From the NCBI GenBank assembly GCA_020350725.1, contig CP070719.1, positions 187,597 through 251,596 on the forward strand: a DNA stretch of 64,000 nucleotides. Reading direction: 5' to 3'. The notes under the pieces were generated by a model. It had not been told where the DNA came from and ran no database searches. It saw only the letters and a program-made list of their open reading frames with translations. This stretch comes from a bacterium. GTDB taxonomy: Bacteria; BMS3Abin14. Made by a program: the position numbers and the translations under genes. Shown piece by piece: positions 44,780-53,887 of this stretch. Every line of letters starts with the position of its first letter. The stretch's first letter is position 1.

Positions 44780-45724
44780 CTAGTTCCCCTCGCCGGCTCC
44801 CGGTAACCCGTCCGGGGGAGAAGACCACTCCTCGGGTTCCACGAAGACCCTCTTGACCTCGCCGTGGGTTCGCTTGATCAGCAGGTCCATGTCGGAGAGG
44901 ACCTTCTCCACCCTCCCCGCGGGCAGAGTGTCCACGAAATCGACGCTGATATTGACCAGGATGAACTCCGGCCCCATGTGGAGAGTGAGAACCTCATTGA
45001 CCTTTTCCACCTCCGGAAAAGACCCGGCGAGGCGCCTTATGCTGTCGACCACTTCCGGATGGGCCCCCTCGCCGATGAGAAGGCCCTTGGTCTCATAGGC
45101 CAGCCAGATGGCCGTTCCCCCCAGTATGGCGCCGATGACGATGGACGCAGCCCCGTCAAAGACGGGATTGCCCGTCATCTGGTACAGAAAGACCCCCGCA
45201 AAGGCCACCAGGAGACCCAGGAGGGCGGCGGAGTCCTCGAAAAGAACCACGAACAGGGAGGGGTTTTTCCCCCTCTTGACCGCCTCCAGGAAGCCGTGCC
45301 CCCCCCTGGCCCTGTTGAACTCCCGGATGGCGAACAGCCAGGCGATCCCCTCGAAGACCACGGCCAGGCCCAGAACAATATAGTTCACCCCGGGGTTTTC
45401 CATCGGTGTGGGATGGGTTAGGTGGTGGACGCCCTCGTAGAGGGATACGCCGGAACCGACAGCGAAGATGAGGATAGCGACCACAAAGCTCCAGAAATAG
45501 ACCTCCTTGCCGTGGCCGAAAGGAAATCTTTCGTCAGGGGGCTTCCGGGCTTTCTTCAGGCCGTGGAGAAGGAGGACCTGGTTGCCCGTGTCAACAAGGG
45601 AATGGATGCCCTCGGAGAGCATGGCGGAACTGCCGGTCATCGCCGCGGCCATGAATTTGGTCACCGCGATGAGGGAGTTGCCGATCAGGGCGGCGTATAT
45701 GGCTTTTCTGGATGAAGAGGCCAA
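44780..45724 (-). CDS. cation diffusion facilitator (CDF) transporter
   Basis: 314 residues. Six membrane helices are followed by a cytoplasmic C-terminal domain. Metal-site residues appear in EGIHSLVDTGNQ (His and Asp) and in FEDSAALLG, and GHGKEVYFWSF is a family signature of the ZIP9/SLC30A9-like CDF branch. It probably exports divalent metal such as zinc, manganese or iron in exchange for protons. The metal cannot be assigned by eye. Divergent from slyD. Confidence 0.92.
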   Translation of the reverse strand: MASSSRKAIYAALIGNSLIAVTKFMAAAMTGSSAMLSEGIHSLVDTGNQVLLLHGLKKARKPPDERFPFGHGKEVYFWSFVVAILIFAVGSGVSLYEGVHHLTHPTPMENPGVNYIVLGLAVVFEGIAWLFAIREFNRARGGHGFLEAVKRGKNPSLFVVLFEDSAALLGLLVAFAGVFLYQMTGNPVFDGAASIVIGAILGGTAIWLAYETKGLLIGEGAHPEVVDSIRRLAGSFPEVEKVNEVLTLHMGPEFILVNISVDFVDTLPAGRVEKVLSDMDLLIKRTHGEVKRVFVEPEEWSSPPDGLPGAGEGN

Positions 45725-45743
45725 AGGCCCTCCGCGGATAGGG

Positions 45744-45772
45744 TTTCCAGATTACGGTTTACAGTCTGGAAA
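45744..45772. repeat. inverted repeat in the CDF/slyD divergent region
   Basis: TTTCCAGA and TCTGGAAA form a perfect 8-bp inverted repeat with a 13-base spacer in an AT-rich patch (45741-45845) between two divergent genes. It could be an operator for either gene or part of a degenerate TCCAGATT/ATCTCCAAT-type intergenic repeat. Confidence 0.4.
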
Positions 45773-45877
45773 TTAACCTCTAATCTATTTCCTCAAATCT
45801 CCGATTTCGGATGTCTGACGGCCAATCTCCAATATCTGCACCACTGTCTGCAGCAGTTTGCCTTTCAGGAGGATCTC

Positions 45878-46360
45878 ATGAAAGCTGGCAAGGGCAAAGT
45901 TGTATCCATCGAATACACCCTCAGGGATGATCAGGGAGAAGTGATCGATACCTCGGAGGGCCGGGAGCCGCTGGATTATATCCACGGAGCCGGGAACATC
46001 ATCCAGGGCCTCGAAAATTCCCTCGAGGGCCGGGAGGCAGGTGAAAGCTTCACCGTCTCCATTCCGCCTGAGGAGGCCTACGGCTCCCGGGACGATTCCC
46101 TCCTCCATTACGTGGAGCGCCGCTTCCTCGACGTAGAGGGAGAGATCGAGGTGGGCATGCAGTTCCAGGCCCAGGCTGAGCACGGGACCGTGATCCTGAC
46201 CGTAGCCAATGTCGAGGGTGACAGCATCACCCTTGATCAGAACCATCCCCTGGCCGGTTCGACCCTCTACTTCGAGGTGGAAGTGGTCGGAGTGAGGGAG
46301 GCCACTGCCGAGGAGCTGGAACACGGCCATCCCCATGGCCCCGAGGGGTGTGGTCATTAG
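45878..46360 (+). CDS. slyD: FKBP-type peptidyl-prolyl isomerase SlyD
   Basis: 160 residues. The FKBP core with inserted flap domain is clear: GKVVSIEYTLRDDQGEVIDTS, PLDYIHGAGNIIQGLE, PPEEAYGSRDD, NHPLAGSTLYFEVEV. A short His/Cys-rich metal-binding tail (HGHPHGPEGCGH) closes the protein, as in nickel-binding SlyD. AGGAGG precedes the ATG. Confidence 0.95.
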   Translation: MKAGKGKVVSIEYTLRDDQGEVIDTSEGREPLDYIHGAGNIIQGLENSLEGREAGESFTVSIPPEEAYGSRDDSLLHYVERRFLDVEGEIEVGMQFQAQAEHGTVILTVANVEGDSITLDQNHPLAGSTLYFEVEVVGVREATAEELEHGHPHGPEGCGH

Positions 46361-46381
46361 AGCGGTATCCATAGCACCCGA

Positions 46382-46414
46382 TCCCGGATCCGGTACCGAG
46401 TGCCCGGACCGGGA
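46382..46414. terminator. hairpin between convergent slyD and sixA
   Basis: TCCCGGATCCGG (46382-46393) pairs with CCGGACCGGGA (46404-46414) with one bulged base and a 10-base loop. It lies exactly between two convergent genes, so it can serve both strands. No U-run follows on either side, so the assignment as terminator is moderate. Confidence 0.5.
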
Positions 46415-46415
46415 A

Positions 46416-46889
46416 CTACGGCCCCCCTTTCAGGGCTGACGGAGAGACCATCCACTTCAGGACCCAATTGCCCGGTCCTCCCTCCAGGCAGACCACCGTA
46501 GCCGTATCGAACCTGACGAGATCCGCCTCGGAGTTCCAGCCGAGGAGCGTGGAGGCGAGCCGGGAAAGGTGGGGAAGGTGGCCCACCAGCATGGTGTCCA
46601 CTTCGAGATCCGGCAGCCTGTCCATCCAGATCCCCGGGTCATCCATGGGCAGAAGACCGGGCGCCTCGACGACCCTGCCTGTAAAGGCCAGATGGTCGGC
46701 CAGGATCCGGGCGGTCTGTGCGGCCCTGGTCTTTGGACTGTGTACCATCTCTCCCAGATACATCTGAAATTGACCGCCGATGAACCTGGCGATCCGTGAC
46801 GCCTCCGCCTTCCCGTTCTCCGACAGGGGCCTTCCGGGATCGGCCTGTGCTTCGACCGCCTCTCCATGCCTGACCAGGAACAGATGCAA
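46416..46889 (-). CDS. sixA: phosphohistidine phosphatase SixA
   Basis: 157 residues. The histidine-phosphatase core is visible: LVRHGEAVEAQ (catalytic His in RHG), SPKTRAAQTARILADHL and LVGHLPHLSRL. It removes phosphate from phosphohistidine proteins. Length and the LSENGKAEASRIARF segment match SixA rather than larger phosphoglycerate mutases. A PAS histidine kinase is encoded divergently, but a functional link is not established. Confidence 0.92.
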   Translation of the reverse strand: MHLFLVRHGEAVEAQADPGRPLSENGKAEASRIARFIGGQFQMYLGEMVHSPKTRAAQTARILADHLAFTGRVVEAPGLLPMDDPGIWMDRLPDLEVDTMLVGHLPHLSRLASTLLGWNSEADLVRFDTATVVCLEGGPGNWVLKWMVSPSALKGGP

Positions 46890-47007
46890 AAGAACCCCTC
46901 CCTACTCCCCGTTTCCCGACGTCCCGCGGACTTCATCATACAGGAAAATAAACATCATGGAAAAGGGTTCCGGCAGGGTCCGGCGGCGACCCCTCCCGAC
47001 AGTTCCT

Positions 47008-47035
47008 TTGCAGACGGTGCGATGTCCGCTATATT
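47008..47035 (+). promoter_or_regulatory. possible promoter of the PAS histidine kinase gene
   Basis: TTGCAG (47008-47013) and TATATT (47030-47035) are 16 bases apart, about 100 bases before the start codon, in the divergent region with sixA. The -35 match is weak. Confidence 0.4.
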
Positions 47036-47139
47036 GAAGGATCGAATGGAGAGTTGGGATAGTCTCCGGCGGAGTCAGGCCCGGTAGAGAACAACCGGAT
47101 GCCGGCCGGGGGGCCGAGATCGTCCGGCCATAGGACCGA

Positions 47140-48897
47140 ATGGCGGCGCAGACCATGGAAGACAGACTGAAAAAAATCCTGGATGCCATGCCCGACATGT
47201 ACTTCCTCATGGACCGGGATGGCGTCTTCCTCGACGTCAAGGCGGCCAGAGACTTTGACCCCATCCTGCCTCCCGGAGATTTCCTCGGGAAAAGGATGGC
47301 CGACCTCCTGCCTGAGGAGATCCACACAGAGGCTTTGAAGCTGGTCGGGGAGGCCCTGGAGGTCGGGGAGGAGACACTCTTCGAGTATTCCCTCCCGGAC
47401 GGAGGCGGACTCCGTCACTACGAGGCCAGGATCGTGCCCCTGGAGGTCCAGGAGGTCCTGGTGATCGTGCGGGATGTCACGGACAGGTTCAAGGCTGAGG
47501 CGATCGTCATCGAGTCCGAGGCCCGCTACCGCAGACTGTTCGACAGGAACCCCGTTCCCATGTACATCTACGATGTCCAGTCCCTCAGGATCCTCGACGT
47601 CAACGAGGCGATGGTGAGCTGCTACGGTTACTCGCGGCAGGAGCTCGGCAGGATGTCCATGATGGACATCCGCCCCTCCGAGGAGTCCCGGGATGTGCTC
47701 GCACACCTGAGCCAGCTCGAGCCGGGGATGCTGTACACGGGTGTGTGGCGCCATCGGAAGAAGGACGGGTCTGTCATCGACGTGGATATCACCAGCGCTG
47801 ATTTCCCGTTCGGAAATCGACGGGCCAGGCTCGTCCTCTGCCAGGACGTGACCGAGAAGCTCCGGATGGAGAGGGAATTGAGGGAGTCGGAGGAACGCTA
47901 CCGGAGGCTCTTCGAGAACAATCCTCTTCCCATGATCATTTTCGACCCGGAATCACTGGAGATCCTGGCGGTCAATGAAGCTGCCGAGAGGCAATACGGC
48001 TGGTCCTGCGAGGAATTTCTGAAGATGACCGTTCTGGATATCCGGCCGGAGGAGGATGCCGATGCAGCGGCCAAGAGGATCGAGGACGTTCCCGAGGGGC
48101 TCGACAGGGTCGGCGTGTGGAGGCATACCAGGAAAGACGGTACGGTCATCTATGTGGACATCACGTCTCACAGCCTTGATTATCAGGGAAAAAAGGCCAG
48201 GATGGCTCTGTGCCACGATGTTACGGAAAAAATACGGTCCGAGAGGAGGATCAAGGCTTCCCTCGAGGAGAAGGAGATCCTCCTCAAGGAGATCCACCAC
48301 CGTGTCAAGAACAACCTCCAGGTCATCTCCGGCCTGCTTCATCTCCAGTCCCATTACATCAGTGACGAGTCGGTGAAGGGAATCTACCGGGACAGCCAGA
48401 ACAGGGTCATTTCGATGGCTCTTATTCACGAGAGCCTTTACCAGAAAGAGGACCTGGCCAGGGTGGATTTTGCCGATTATATCAGGAGCCTGGTGGGAAA
48501 CCTGTCCGCCACCTATGGTGTTGAGGGGAATCGGATAGCCACTCGGATGGATGTCGAGGACGTTCAGCTCGTCGTCGACACCGCTATTCCCTGCGGGCTG
48601 ATCATCAACGAACTGGTCACCAATGCACTCAAGCATGCCTTCCCGGATGGGTCAAAAGGGGTCGTCAGCATCGAATTCCACCAGGTCGACAGACAGTGCT
48701 ACCATCTGGTCATCTCCGACAACGGGTCAGGTTTTCCCGAGGACGTCGATTTCCGGAACACGAATACCCTGGGCCTCCAGCTGGTCACCATCCTCGTCGA
48801 TCAGCTCGGCGGAACCATCGATCTGGATCGCGATGGAGGAACGACCTTCCGGATATCTTTCACACAATATCTGGAGGCGGGGTCGGAAATGCACTAG
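47140..48897 (+). CDS. PAS-domain sensor histidine kinase, HisKA_2 type
   Basis: 585 residues, no membrane segments, so cytoplasmic. Three PAS domains are seen (about 10-115, 125-245, 250-370), each beginning with a LL/LFDRNPVPMYIYD- or LFENNPLPMIIFD-like segment and closing with DVTE/DVTDR. The phosphoacceptor box is KEIHHRVKNNLQVISGLLHLQ near 395. The ATPase domain has NELVTNALKHAFPDG and DNGSGFPEDVDF, then TNTLGLQLV. No response regulator is adjacent, so this is an orphan kinase. A second PAS pair looks recently duplicated (very similar motifs). Confidence 0.92.
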   Translation: MAAQTMEDRLKKILDAMPDMYFLMDRDGVFLDVKAARDFDPILPPGDFLGKRMADLLPEEIHTEALKLVGEALEVGEETLFEYSLPDGGGLRHYEARIVPLEVQEVLVIVRDVTDRFKAEAIVIESEARYRRLFDRNPVPMYIYDVQSLRILDVNEAMVSCYGYSRQELGRMSMMDIRPSEESRDVLAHLSQLEPGMLYTGVWRHRKKDGSVIDVDITSADFPFGNRRARLVLCQDVTEKLRMERELRESEERYRRLFENNPLPMIIFDPESLEILAVNEAAERQYGWSCEEFLKMTVLDIRPEEDADAAAKRIEDVPEGLDRVGVWRHTRKDGTVIYVDITSHSLDYQGKKARMALCHDVTEKIRSERRIKASLEEKEILLKEIHHRVKNNLQVISGLLHLQSHYISDESVKGIYRDSQNRVISMALIHESLYQKEDLARVDFADYIRSLVGNLSATYGVEGNRIATRMDVEDVQLVVDTAIPCGLIINELVTNALKHAFPDGSKGVVSIEFHQVDRQCYHLVISDNGSGFPEDVDFRNTNTLGLQLVTILVDQLGGTIDLDRDGGTTFRISFTQYLEAGSEMH

Positions 48898-48958
48898 ATC
48901 CCGGCCGTGCCGCGCCCCGCTCCGAGGTAAGGCACTGCCGCGTACCCCGACACATCCG

Positions 48959-50818
48959 ATGCTCAAGATCCAAAACCTTTCCAAATCCTACGGCGACCAG
49001 GTTCTCTTCGAGGGCTTGACCTTTAACATCAACCGGGGAGAGCGGGTCGGCCTCGTCGGTCGGAACGGGCATGGCAAAACCACTCTCCTGCGCCTTATCA
49101 TGGGAGAGGAATCACCCGACAACGGCACGATCTCCGTGCCGAAGGGCTACCGGATCGGTCACCTCCAGCAGCTTCTCGGTTTCACCCGTCCAACCGTCCT
49201 CGAAGAGGCGGCGCAAGGCCTGCGTGAGGGTGAGGGCGACCAGCACTGGAGGGTCGAAAAGGTCCTGGCGGGCCTGGGTTTCTCCAGAGGGGACATGTCC
49301 AGGCCTCCCTCCGAGTTCTCCGGAGGATTCCAGGTCAGGCTGAATCTCGCCAAACTGCTGGTCTCGGAGCCGGACCTCCTCCTCCTCGATGAACCCACCA
49401 ACTTCCTCGACGTTGTCGCCATACGCTGGCTTGAGCGGTTCTTCTCCTCGTGGCGGGGCGAACTGCTGATCGTGACCCACGACCGCAGTTTCATGGACAG
49501 TGTCATCTCCCACACCATGGGCCTGCACAGGAAGAAGCTGCGCAAGATCCGGGGTCTGACGGGCAAGTACTACGAACAGATCGCTCAGGAGGAGGAGGTT
49601 CACGAGAAGTCCCGCATCAACATCGAACGGAAGAGACAGCAGACGGAGCAATTCATCCGGAAGTTCCGGGCCAAAGCGAGGCTGGTCGGCCTTGTCCAGT
49701 CCCGGATCAGGACCCTTGAAAAAATGGAGATGCCCGAAAGGCTCGAGGAGATCCCTGAACTGAGTTTCTCTTTTCGGTCGGAGCCCTTACCAGCCAGAAC
49801 CACGCTGCAGGTGGAGGACCTGACCTTCTCTTACTCAGGATCGAGACCCCACCTCGTCGAGGATCTCAACATCATCGTCGGCAGGGAGGACCGAATAGGT
49901 GTGGTGGGGGCCAACGGCAAAGGGAAATCGACTCTCCTCAGGCTCCTGGCGGGCGAGCTGCAGCCGCTTGCCGGACGGGTCAGATGCCATCCGAAACTCA
50001 GATTGGGCTATTACGGTCAGACGAACGTCGATCGTTTGTCCGGCAATCGGATGGTGGTCGAGGAGATCCAGGCAGCCGATCCCGAGGGATCCCTGCAGCG
50101 GGCGAGGGGGGTGGCCGGTCGAATGATGTTCGAGGGGGATCAGGCCCTGAAGAGGATCTCCGTGCTCTCCGGGGGCGAGAGGAGCCGGGTCCTGCTGGGA
50201 AGGCTCCTTCTCGAGCCCCACAACCTCCTCCTCCTGGATGAGCCCACCAACCATCTGGACATGGAGTCCGGCGAGGCTCTCCTGAACGCCCTGGAGGAGT
50301 TCGCCGGTGCGGTGATCATCGTCACCCACAATGAACGCTTTCTGCACGGTCTGGCGGAACGTCTCATCGTCTTCGACAAGGGGTCTGTCACCCTCTTTGA
50401 AGGGACCTACCAGAACTTCCTCGACGAGACCGGCTGGCAGGCGGAGGAGGGCCTGCCGTCGGAGGCAGGCCCGGGTGCCCACCAAGCGGGGCGAAAGGCA
50501 GGGGGACGAAAGGAGGCCCGGCGGCTCAGGGCGCAGCTTGTCCGGGAGAGGACGGAAGAGGTCAGGCCGCTTCAGGAAAAGATCCAGAGACTTGAGAAGG
50601 CTATCAGGGAAAGGGAGATGCGGATCCAGACGGTCAACAGCGAGCTGGTCGAGGCGGCCAGTCGGCAGGTTCCCCAAAGGATCGCCGACCTGTCCAGGGA
50701 AAGCAGGGACCTGACCGAGAGGGTGGAGGCGGAATACGAGGAACTCTTCTCGGCCATGGAGGAGCTCGAGGATATCCAGAGAAACTGGACCGAGAAGATG
50801 GAAGGCAACACCGACTGA
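48959..50818 (+). CDS. ABC-F family ATPase (Uup-like)
   Basis: 619 residues with two ATP-binding cassettes and no membrane domain. Walker A: GRNGHGKTTL and GANGKGKSTL; signatures: FSGGFQVRLNLAK and LSGGERSRVLLG; Walker B: LLLLDEPTNFLD and LLLLDEPTNHLD. A charged linker (residues 235-300) and a C-terminal coiled coil follow. These proteins act on the ribosome or translation factors. The open frame extends upstream into the kinase gene; the ATG at 48959 gives the normal N-terminus (MLKIQNLSKSYG). Confidence 0.95.
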   Translation: MLKIQNLSKSYGDQVLFEGLTFNINRGERVGLVGRNGHGKTTLLRLIMGEESPDNGTISVPKGYRIGHLQQLLGFTRPTVLEEAAQGLREGEGDQHWRVEKVLAGLGFSRGDMSRPPSEFSGGFQVRLNLAKLLVSEPDLLLLDEPTNFLDVVAIRWLERFFSSWRGELLIVTHDRSFMDSVISHTMGLHRKKLRKIRGLTGKYYEQIAQEEEVHEKSRINIERKRQQTEQFIRKFRAKARLVGLVQSRIRTLEKMEMPERLEEIPELSFSFRSEPLPARTTLQVEDLTFSYSGSRPHLVEDLNIIVGREDRIGVVGANGKGKSTLLRLLAGELQPLAGRVRCHPKLRLGYYGQTNVDRLSGNRMVVEEIQAADPEGSLQRARGVAGRMMFEGDQALKRISVLSGGERSRVLLGRLLLEPHNLLLLDEPTNHLDMESGEALLNALEEFAGAVIIVTHNERFLHGLAERLIVFDKGSVTLFEGTYQNFLDETGWQAEEGLPSEAGPGAHQAGRKAGGRKEARRLRAQLVRERTEEVRPLQEKIQRLEKAIREREMRIQTVNSELVEAASRQVPQRIADLSRESRDLTERVEAEYEELFSAMEELEDIQRNWTEKMEGNTD

Positions 50819-50928
50819 GGGCCGGTCCGCCGCACCGTCAAACTGTCCACCGGGTTGCCAGTAGCGGTCCGGAGAGGTTATAAGGAGAAGGTTGCTGCCG
50901 TCCCCGGTTTATATCAAGGAGGGCCCCG

Positions 50929-51885
50929 TTGAGGATAGTCGTTCTGGACGGATACACGCTCAATCCCGGCGACCTCAGCTGGTACGGACTGCAGGCGCTG
51001 GGCCAGTGCGCTGTCCACGATCGTACTCCCCCGGAACGGGTCGTGGAACGCTGCCGGGACGCCGATGCGGTCCTGACCAACAAGGTCCTCCTGGACGCCG
51101 GGGTCATCAATTCCCTCCCCTTCCTTCGCTATATAGGGGTCCTGGCCACCGGGTACAATGTCGTCGACCTCGATGCCGCCCGTGTCCGGAACATCACCGT
51201 GACCAATGTCCCGGCCTACAGCACCCGGTCGGTGACCCAGCTGGTCTTTGCCCTCCTCCTGGAGTTGGCCCATCACGCCGGGGATCACTCACGTGCGGTA
51301 CGGGCCGGCAAGTGGGCACGAAGCCGGGATTTCACCTTCTGGGACTGGCCCCTAGTGGAGCTGGACGGCCTGACCATGGGCATTGTGGGATACGGCAACA
51401 TCGGCAGGGGGGTGGCTCGGGTGGCTGAGGCCTTCGGGATGGAGGTCCTGGTCTTTACCCGCAACCCCGACCGGGGGAACTACCCTGAAGTCAGATTCGC
51501 AGAACTGGAGGTACTCTTTGCCGAAAGCGATGTGGTCACCCTCCACTGCCCTCTGACGCCGGAGACCGAGGGTCTGGTGAATGCCGAGCGCCTGGCCCTC
51601 ATGGGCGAGAAGGCTTTCCTGATCAACACCAGCCGGGGACCCGTGGTGGACGAGTCGGCGCTGGCGGATGCGCTGAATGACGGCCGGATCGCCGGGGCGG
51701 CGGTTGATGTCCTGTCTCAGGAACCCCCCCATCCGACAAACCCCCTCCTTGGTGCCAGGAACTGCATCGTTACCCCCCACATCGGCTGGGCCACGGGGGC
51801 GGCACGGGCGAGGCTCATGGACACTGTGACGGAAAATCTGCGAGCCTGGATCGAGGGCCGGCCGGAGAATGTGGTGAACGAATAA
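50929..51885 (+). CDS. D-isomer-specific 2-hydroxyacid dehydrogenase
   Basis: 318 residues. The NAD-binding Rossmann fold shows GYGNIGRGVARVAEAFG and the catalytic residues are Arg in NTSRGPVVDE, Glu in SQEPPHP and His in TPHIGWA. It reduces a 2-keto acid such as hydroxypyruvate or glyoxylate (exact substrate not resolvable). TTG start with AGGAGGG 6 bases upstream. Confidence 0.93.
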   Translation: MRIVVLDGYTLNPGDLSWYGLQALGQCAVHDRTPPERVVERCRDADAVLTNKVLLDAGVINSLPFLRYIGVLATGYNVVDLDAARVRNITVTNVPAYSTRSVTQLVFALLLELAHHAGDHSRAVRAGKWARSRDFTFWDWPLVELDGLTMGIVGYGNIGRGVARVAEAFGMEVLVFTRNPDRGNYPEVRFAELEVLFAESDVVTLHCPLTPETEGLVNAERLALMGEKAFLINTSRGPVVDESALADALNDGRIAGAAVDVLSQEPPHPTNPLLGARNCIVTPHIGWATGAARARLMDTVTENLRAWIEGRPENVVNE

Positions 51886-51983
51886 GGATCCAGAGTCCAA
51901 TAACCAGAAGCCAAAATTACACCATGGGGTTTTTTCAATGATACCAGGGCAAAATGTCATATTAGCTTATGGACTTTGGATCC
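51886..51983. repeat. imperfect long inverted repeat between two metabolic genes
   Basis: GGATCCAGAGTCCAATAA (51886-51903) and TTATGGACTTTGGATCC (51967-51983) are reverse complements with one mismatch and one indel, flanking 63 bases of AT-rich sequence with a T6 run. It starts at the stop codon of the dehydrogenase gene. It may be a small non-autonomous element remnant or an intergenic repeat family. Confidence 0.5.
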
Positions 51984-52009
51984 TGGATTAGCACAGAAAG
52001 GTGATCCCT

Positions 52010-53077
52010 TTGGCCCCAAAACTCCCCATTGTCGACCTTCGCTCCGACACCGTGACCAGGCCGACACCGGCCATGAGGAAGGCCATGGCCGATGCGGATG
52101 TGGGGGACGACGTTTACGGCGAGGATCCGACCATCAACCGCCTCGAGGAAGAGGCCGCCGAGATGATGGGGTGCGAGGCGTCCCTTTTTATGCCCAGCGG
52201 CACCATGGGCAACCAGACGGCGCTGTTCGTGCACTGCCGACCCGGCAGTGAAGTCGTGGTAGAGGCAAGGAGCCACATCCTCAACTACGAGATGGCCGCC
52301 ATGGCGACAATCTCGGGTCTTCTTCCCAACGCCATCTATACGGAAGACGGCATCATGAAGGCCGAAGAGGTTCTCGCGGCCATCAGACCTGACATCTACT
52401 ACTACGCCAGGACCCGGCTGGTCGCCCTGGAGAACACTCACAACATGGCTGGCGGACGCGTCATCCCCCTTGAGGTCCAACGGGACATACAGTCGGTGGC
52501 CCGGGATAAGGGCCTGGCGCTCCATCTGGACGGTGCGCGCATCTTCAACGCGGCAGCGTTCCTCGGCGTCCCCGCCCGCGAAGTTGCCGCCGGTTTTGAC
52601 TCGGTCATGTTCTGTCTGTCGAAGGGCCTGGGCGCACCGGTGGGATCCATGCTGTGCGGTTCGGCACCATTCATAACCGAGGCCCGCCGGGTGAGAAAGA
52701 TGCTGGGAGGGGGCATGCGCCAGGCCGGCGTCATCGCTGCCGCGGGACGGGTGGCCCTGCAGGAGATGGTCCCCAGGGTGGCCGAGGACAATGACCTGGC
52801 CCGAAGGCTCGCCGAGGACCTGAAGGGTGTTCCGGGGCTCGTCATCATAGTTCCTCCGGAGTCGAACATCCTGATCCTGACCGTCGGCCGGGATTGGTAC
52901 GGCAGTGAAGAACCGGGGGAGGATAGCCGGGCAGAGGGCTTCGTCAGACGGCTTCGCGCCCACGGTGTCCTCGCCCTGGCCCTTGACGGAGTGCGGGTGC
53001 GGATGGTCACGCATTTTGATCTTCCTGAGAATACTGTGGACAGAGTGATGCAGGCGGTCGCGTCCGTGGGGCGCTGA
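52010..53077 (+). CDS. PLP-dependent L-threonine (low-specificity) aldolase
   Basis: 355 residues. It splits L-threonine/allo-threonine to glycine and acetaldehyde. LRSDTVTRPTPAMRKAM, DDVYGEDPTINRLEEE, the PLP lysine in FCLSKGLGAPVGSML and RMLGGGMRQAGVIAA-type KMLGGGMRQAGVIAA are signatures. The TTG start has AAGGTG upstream; a GTG three codons earlier (52001) is also possible. Confidence 0.93.
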   Translation: MAPKLPIVDLRSDTVTRPTPAMRKAMADADVGDDVYGEDPTINRLEEEAAEMMGCEASLFMPSGTMGNQTALFVHCRPGSEVVVEARSHILNYEMAAMATISGLLPNAIYTEDGIMKAEEVLAAIRPDIYYYARTRLVALENTHNMAGGRVIPLEVQRDIQSVARDKGLALHLDGARIFNAAAFLGVPAREVAAGFDSVMFCLSKGLGAPVGSMLCGSAPFITEARRVRKMLGGGMRQAGVIAAAGRVALQEMVPRVAEDNDLARRLAEDLKGVPGLVIIVPPESNILILTVGRDWYGSEEPGEDSRAEGFVRRLRAHGVLALALDGVRVRMVTHFDLPENTVDRVMQAVASVGR

Positions 53078-53293
53078 AAAGGGAGGTCCGGGCCGGGACC
53101 CCAGCCGATGAGAAGGGCCTACCCGGTCCCAGCAGTGGGCGTCAGCACCCGGCCAGGCCCGGAAAGCAGACCTGCAGACCGGAGGAAGTGGCCAGGGTAT
53201 TTACTGGTCTCCGAAAGAATGACATCATAGATCCGGATATATCGGCCTGTTCCGGAACTCGGATCCTGAAATCGTGAACCCGGAGAGTTTGCC

Positions 53294-53728
53294 ATGGACC
53301 TGATGGGGAGGAAAAAGACGCGGACAGCTGTTCTTATCTCGGTTGCCCTTGTGATATCGGCCTGTGCGTTCGGCCAGCCGCGGGGCGGACTGCGTCCCTC
53401 TGACATGGAGAGGATGCTCTCGCTGTCCGGTTTCGTTAAAAACGTGGCTGACTCGCCGGAGAAGATGGCCGAGGTCGAGGCCCTTCCCCAGGGCAGGGTG
53501 TTTCCCCAGCCTGAGGGAGACGAGGTGTACTACGTCTATGCCGATTCGGAGGACTGCCGCTGCCTTTACGTCGGCGACTCGCTGGCTTTCGCCAGGTTCG
53601 AGGAGCTGATCAGGGAGGAGAATTACTCGCGCAGCCAGTGCATCGACGAACGTCTTCGCCAACGGTCGGAACAATCCTGGCAGGCGTGGGGATCCCTGGG
53701 CGACCTCTGCTCGGACAGGCCGAGGTAG
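53294..53728 (+). CDS. small putative lipoprotein of unknown function
   Basis: 144 residues. A basic N-terminus and hydrophobic stretch end in VISAC, a lipobox, so the mature protein probably starts at Cys24 and is lipid-anchored. The remainder (120 residues) has several cysteines in DCRCLYVGDSLAF and SQCIDERLRQRS but no family I recognise. It stands alone; the convergent cytochrome gene ends 160 bases away. Confidence 0.7.
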   Translation: MDLMGRKKTRTAVLISVALVISACAFGQPRGGLRPSDMERMLSLSGFVKNVADSPEKMAEVEALPQGRVFPQPEGDEVYYVYADSEDCRCLYVGDSLAFARFEELIREENYSRSQCIDERLRQRSEQSWQAWGSLGDLCSDRPR

Positions 53729-53887
53729 GTCTGTGGAAACGGGTTTACCGGTGTGTCTGATCGGCGGCAGATGATCAAGGGTATTTCAGCGGGAACAGCG
53801 GACAAACAGGAATTCAACCGCGAAATGCACGGCGGAGAGCAGAGGAAATAATCCTTAATACCGTGTCCTGTTTTCCACCGGCGGCCC

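Noticed and set aside
53078-53293. Structured RNA or c-di-GMP riboswitch before the lipoprotein gene
   Set aside because: GC-rich inverted repeats are present, but the GEMM core words are not.
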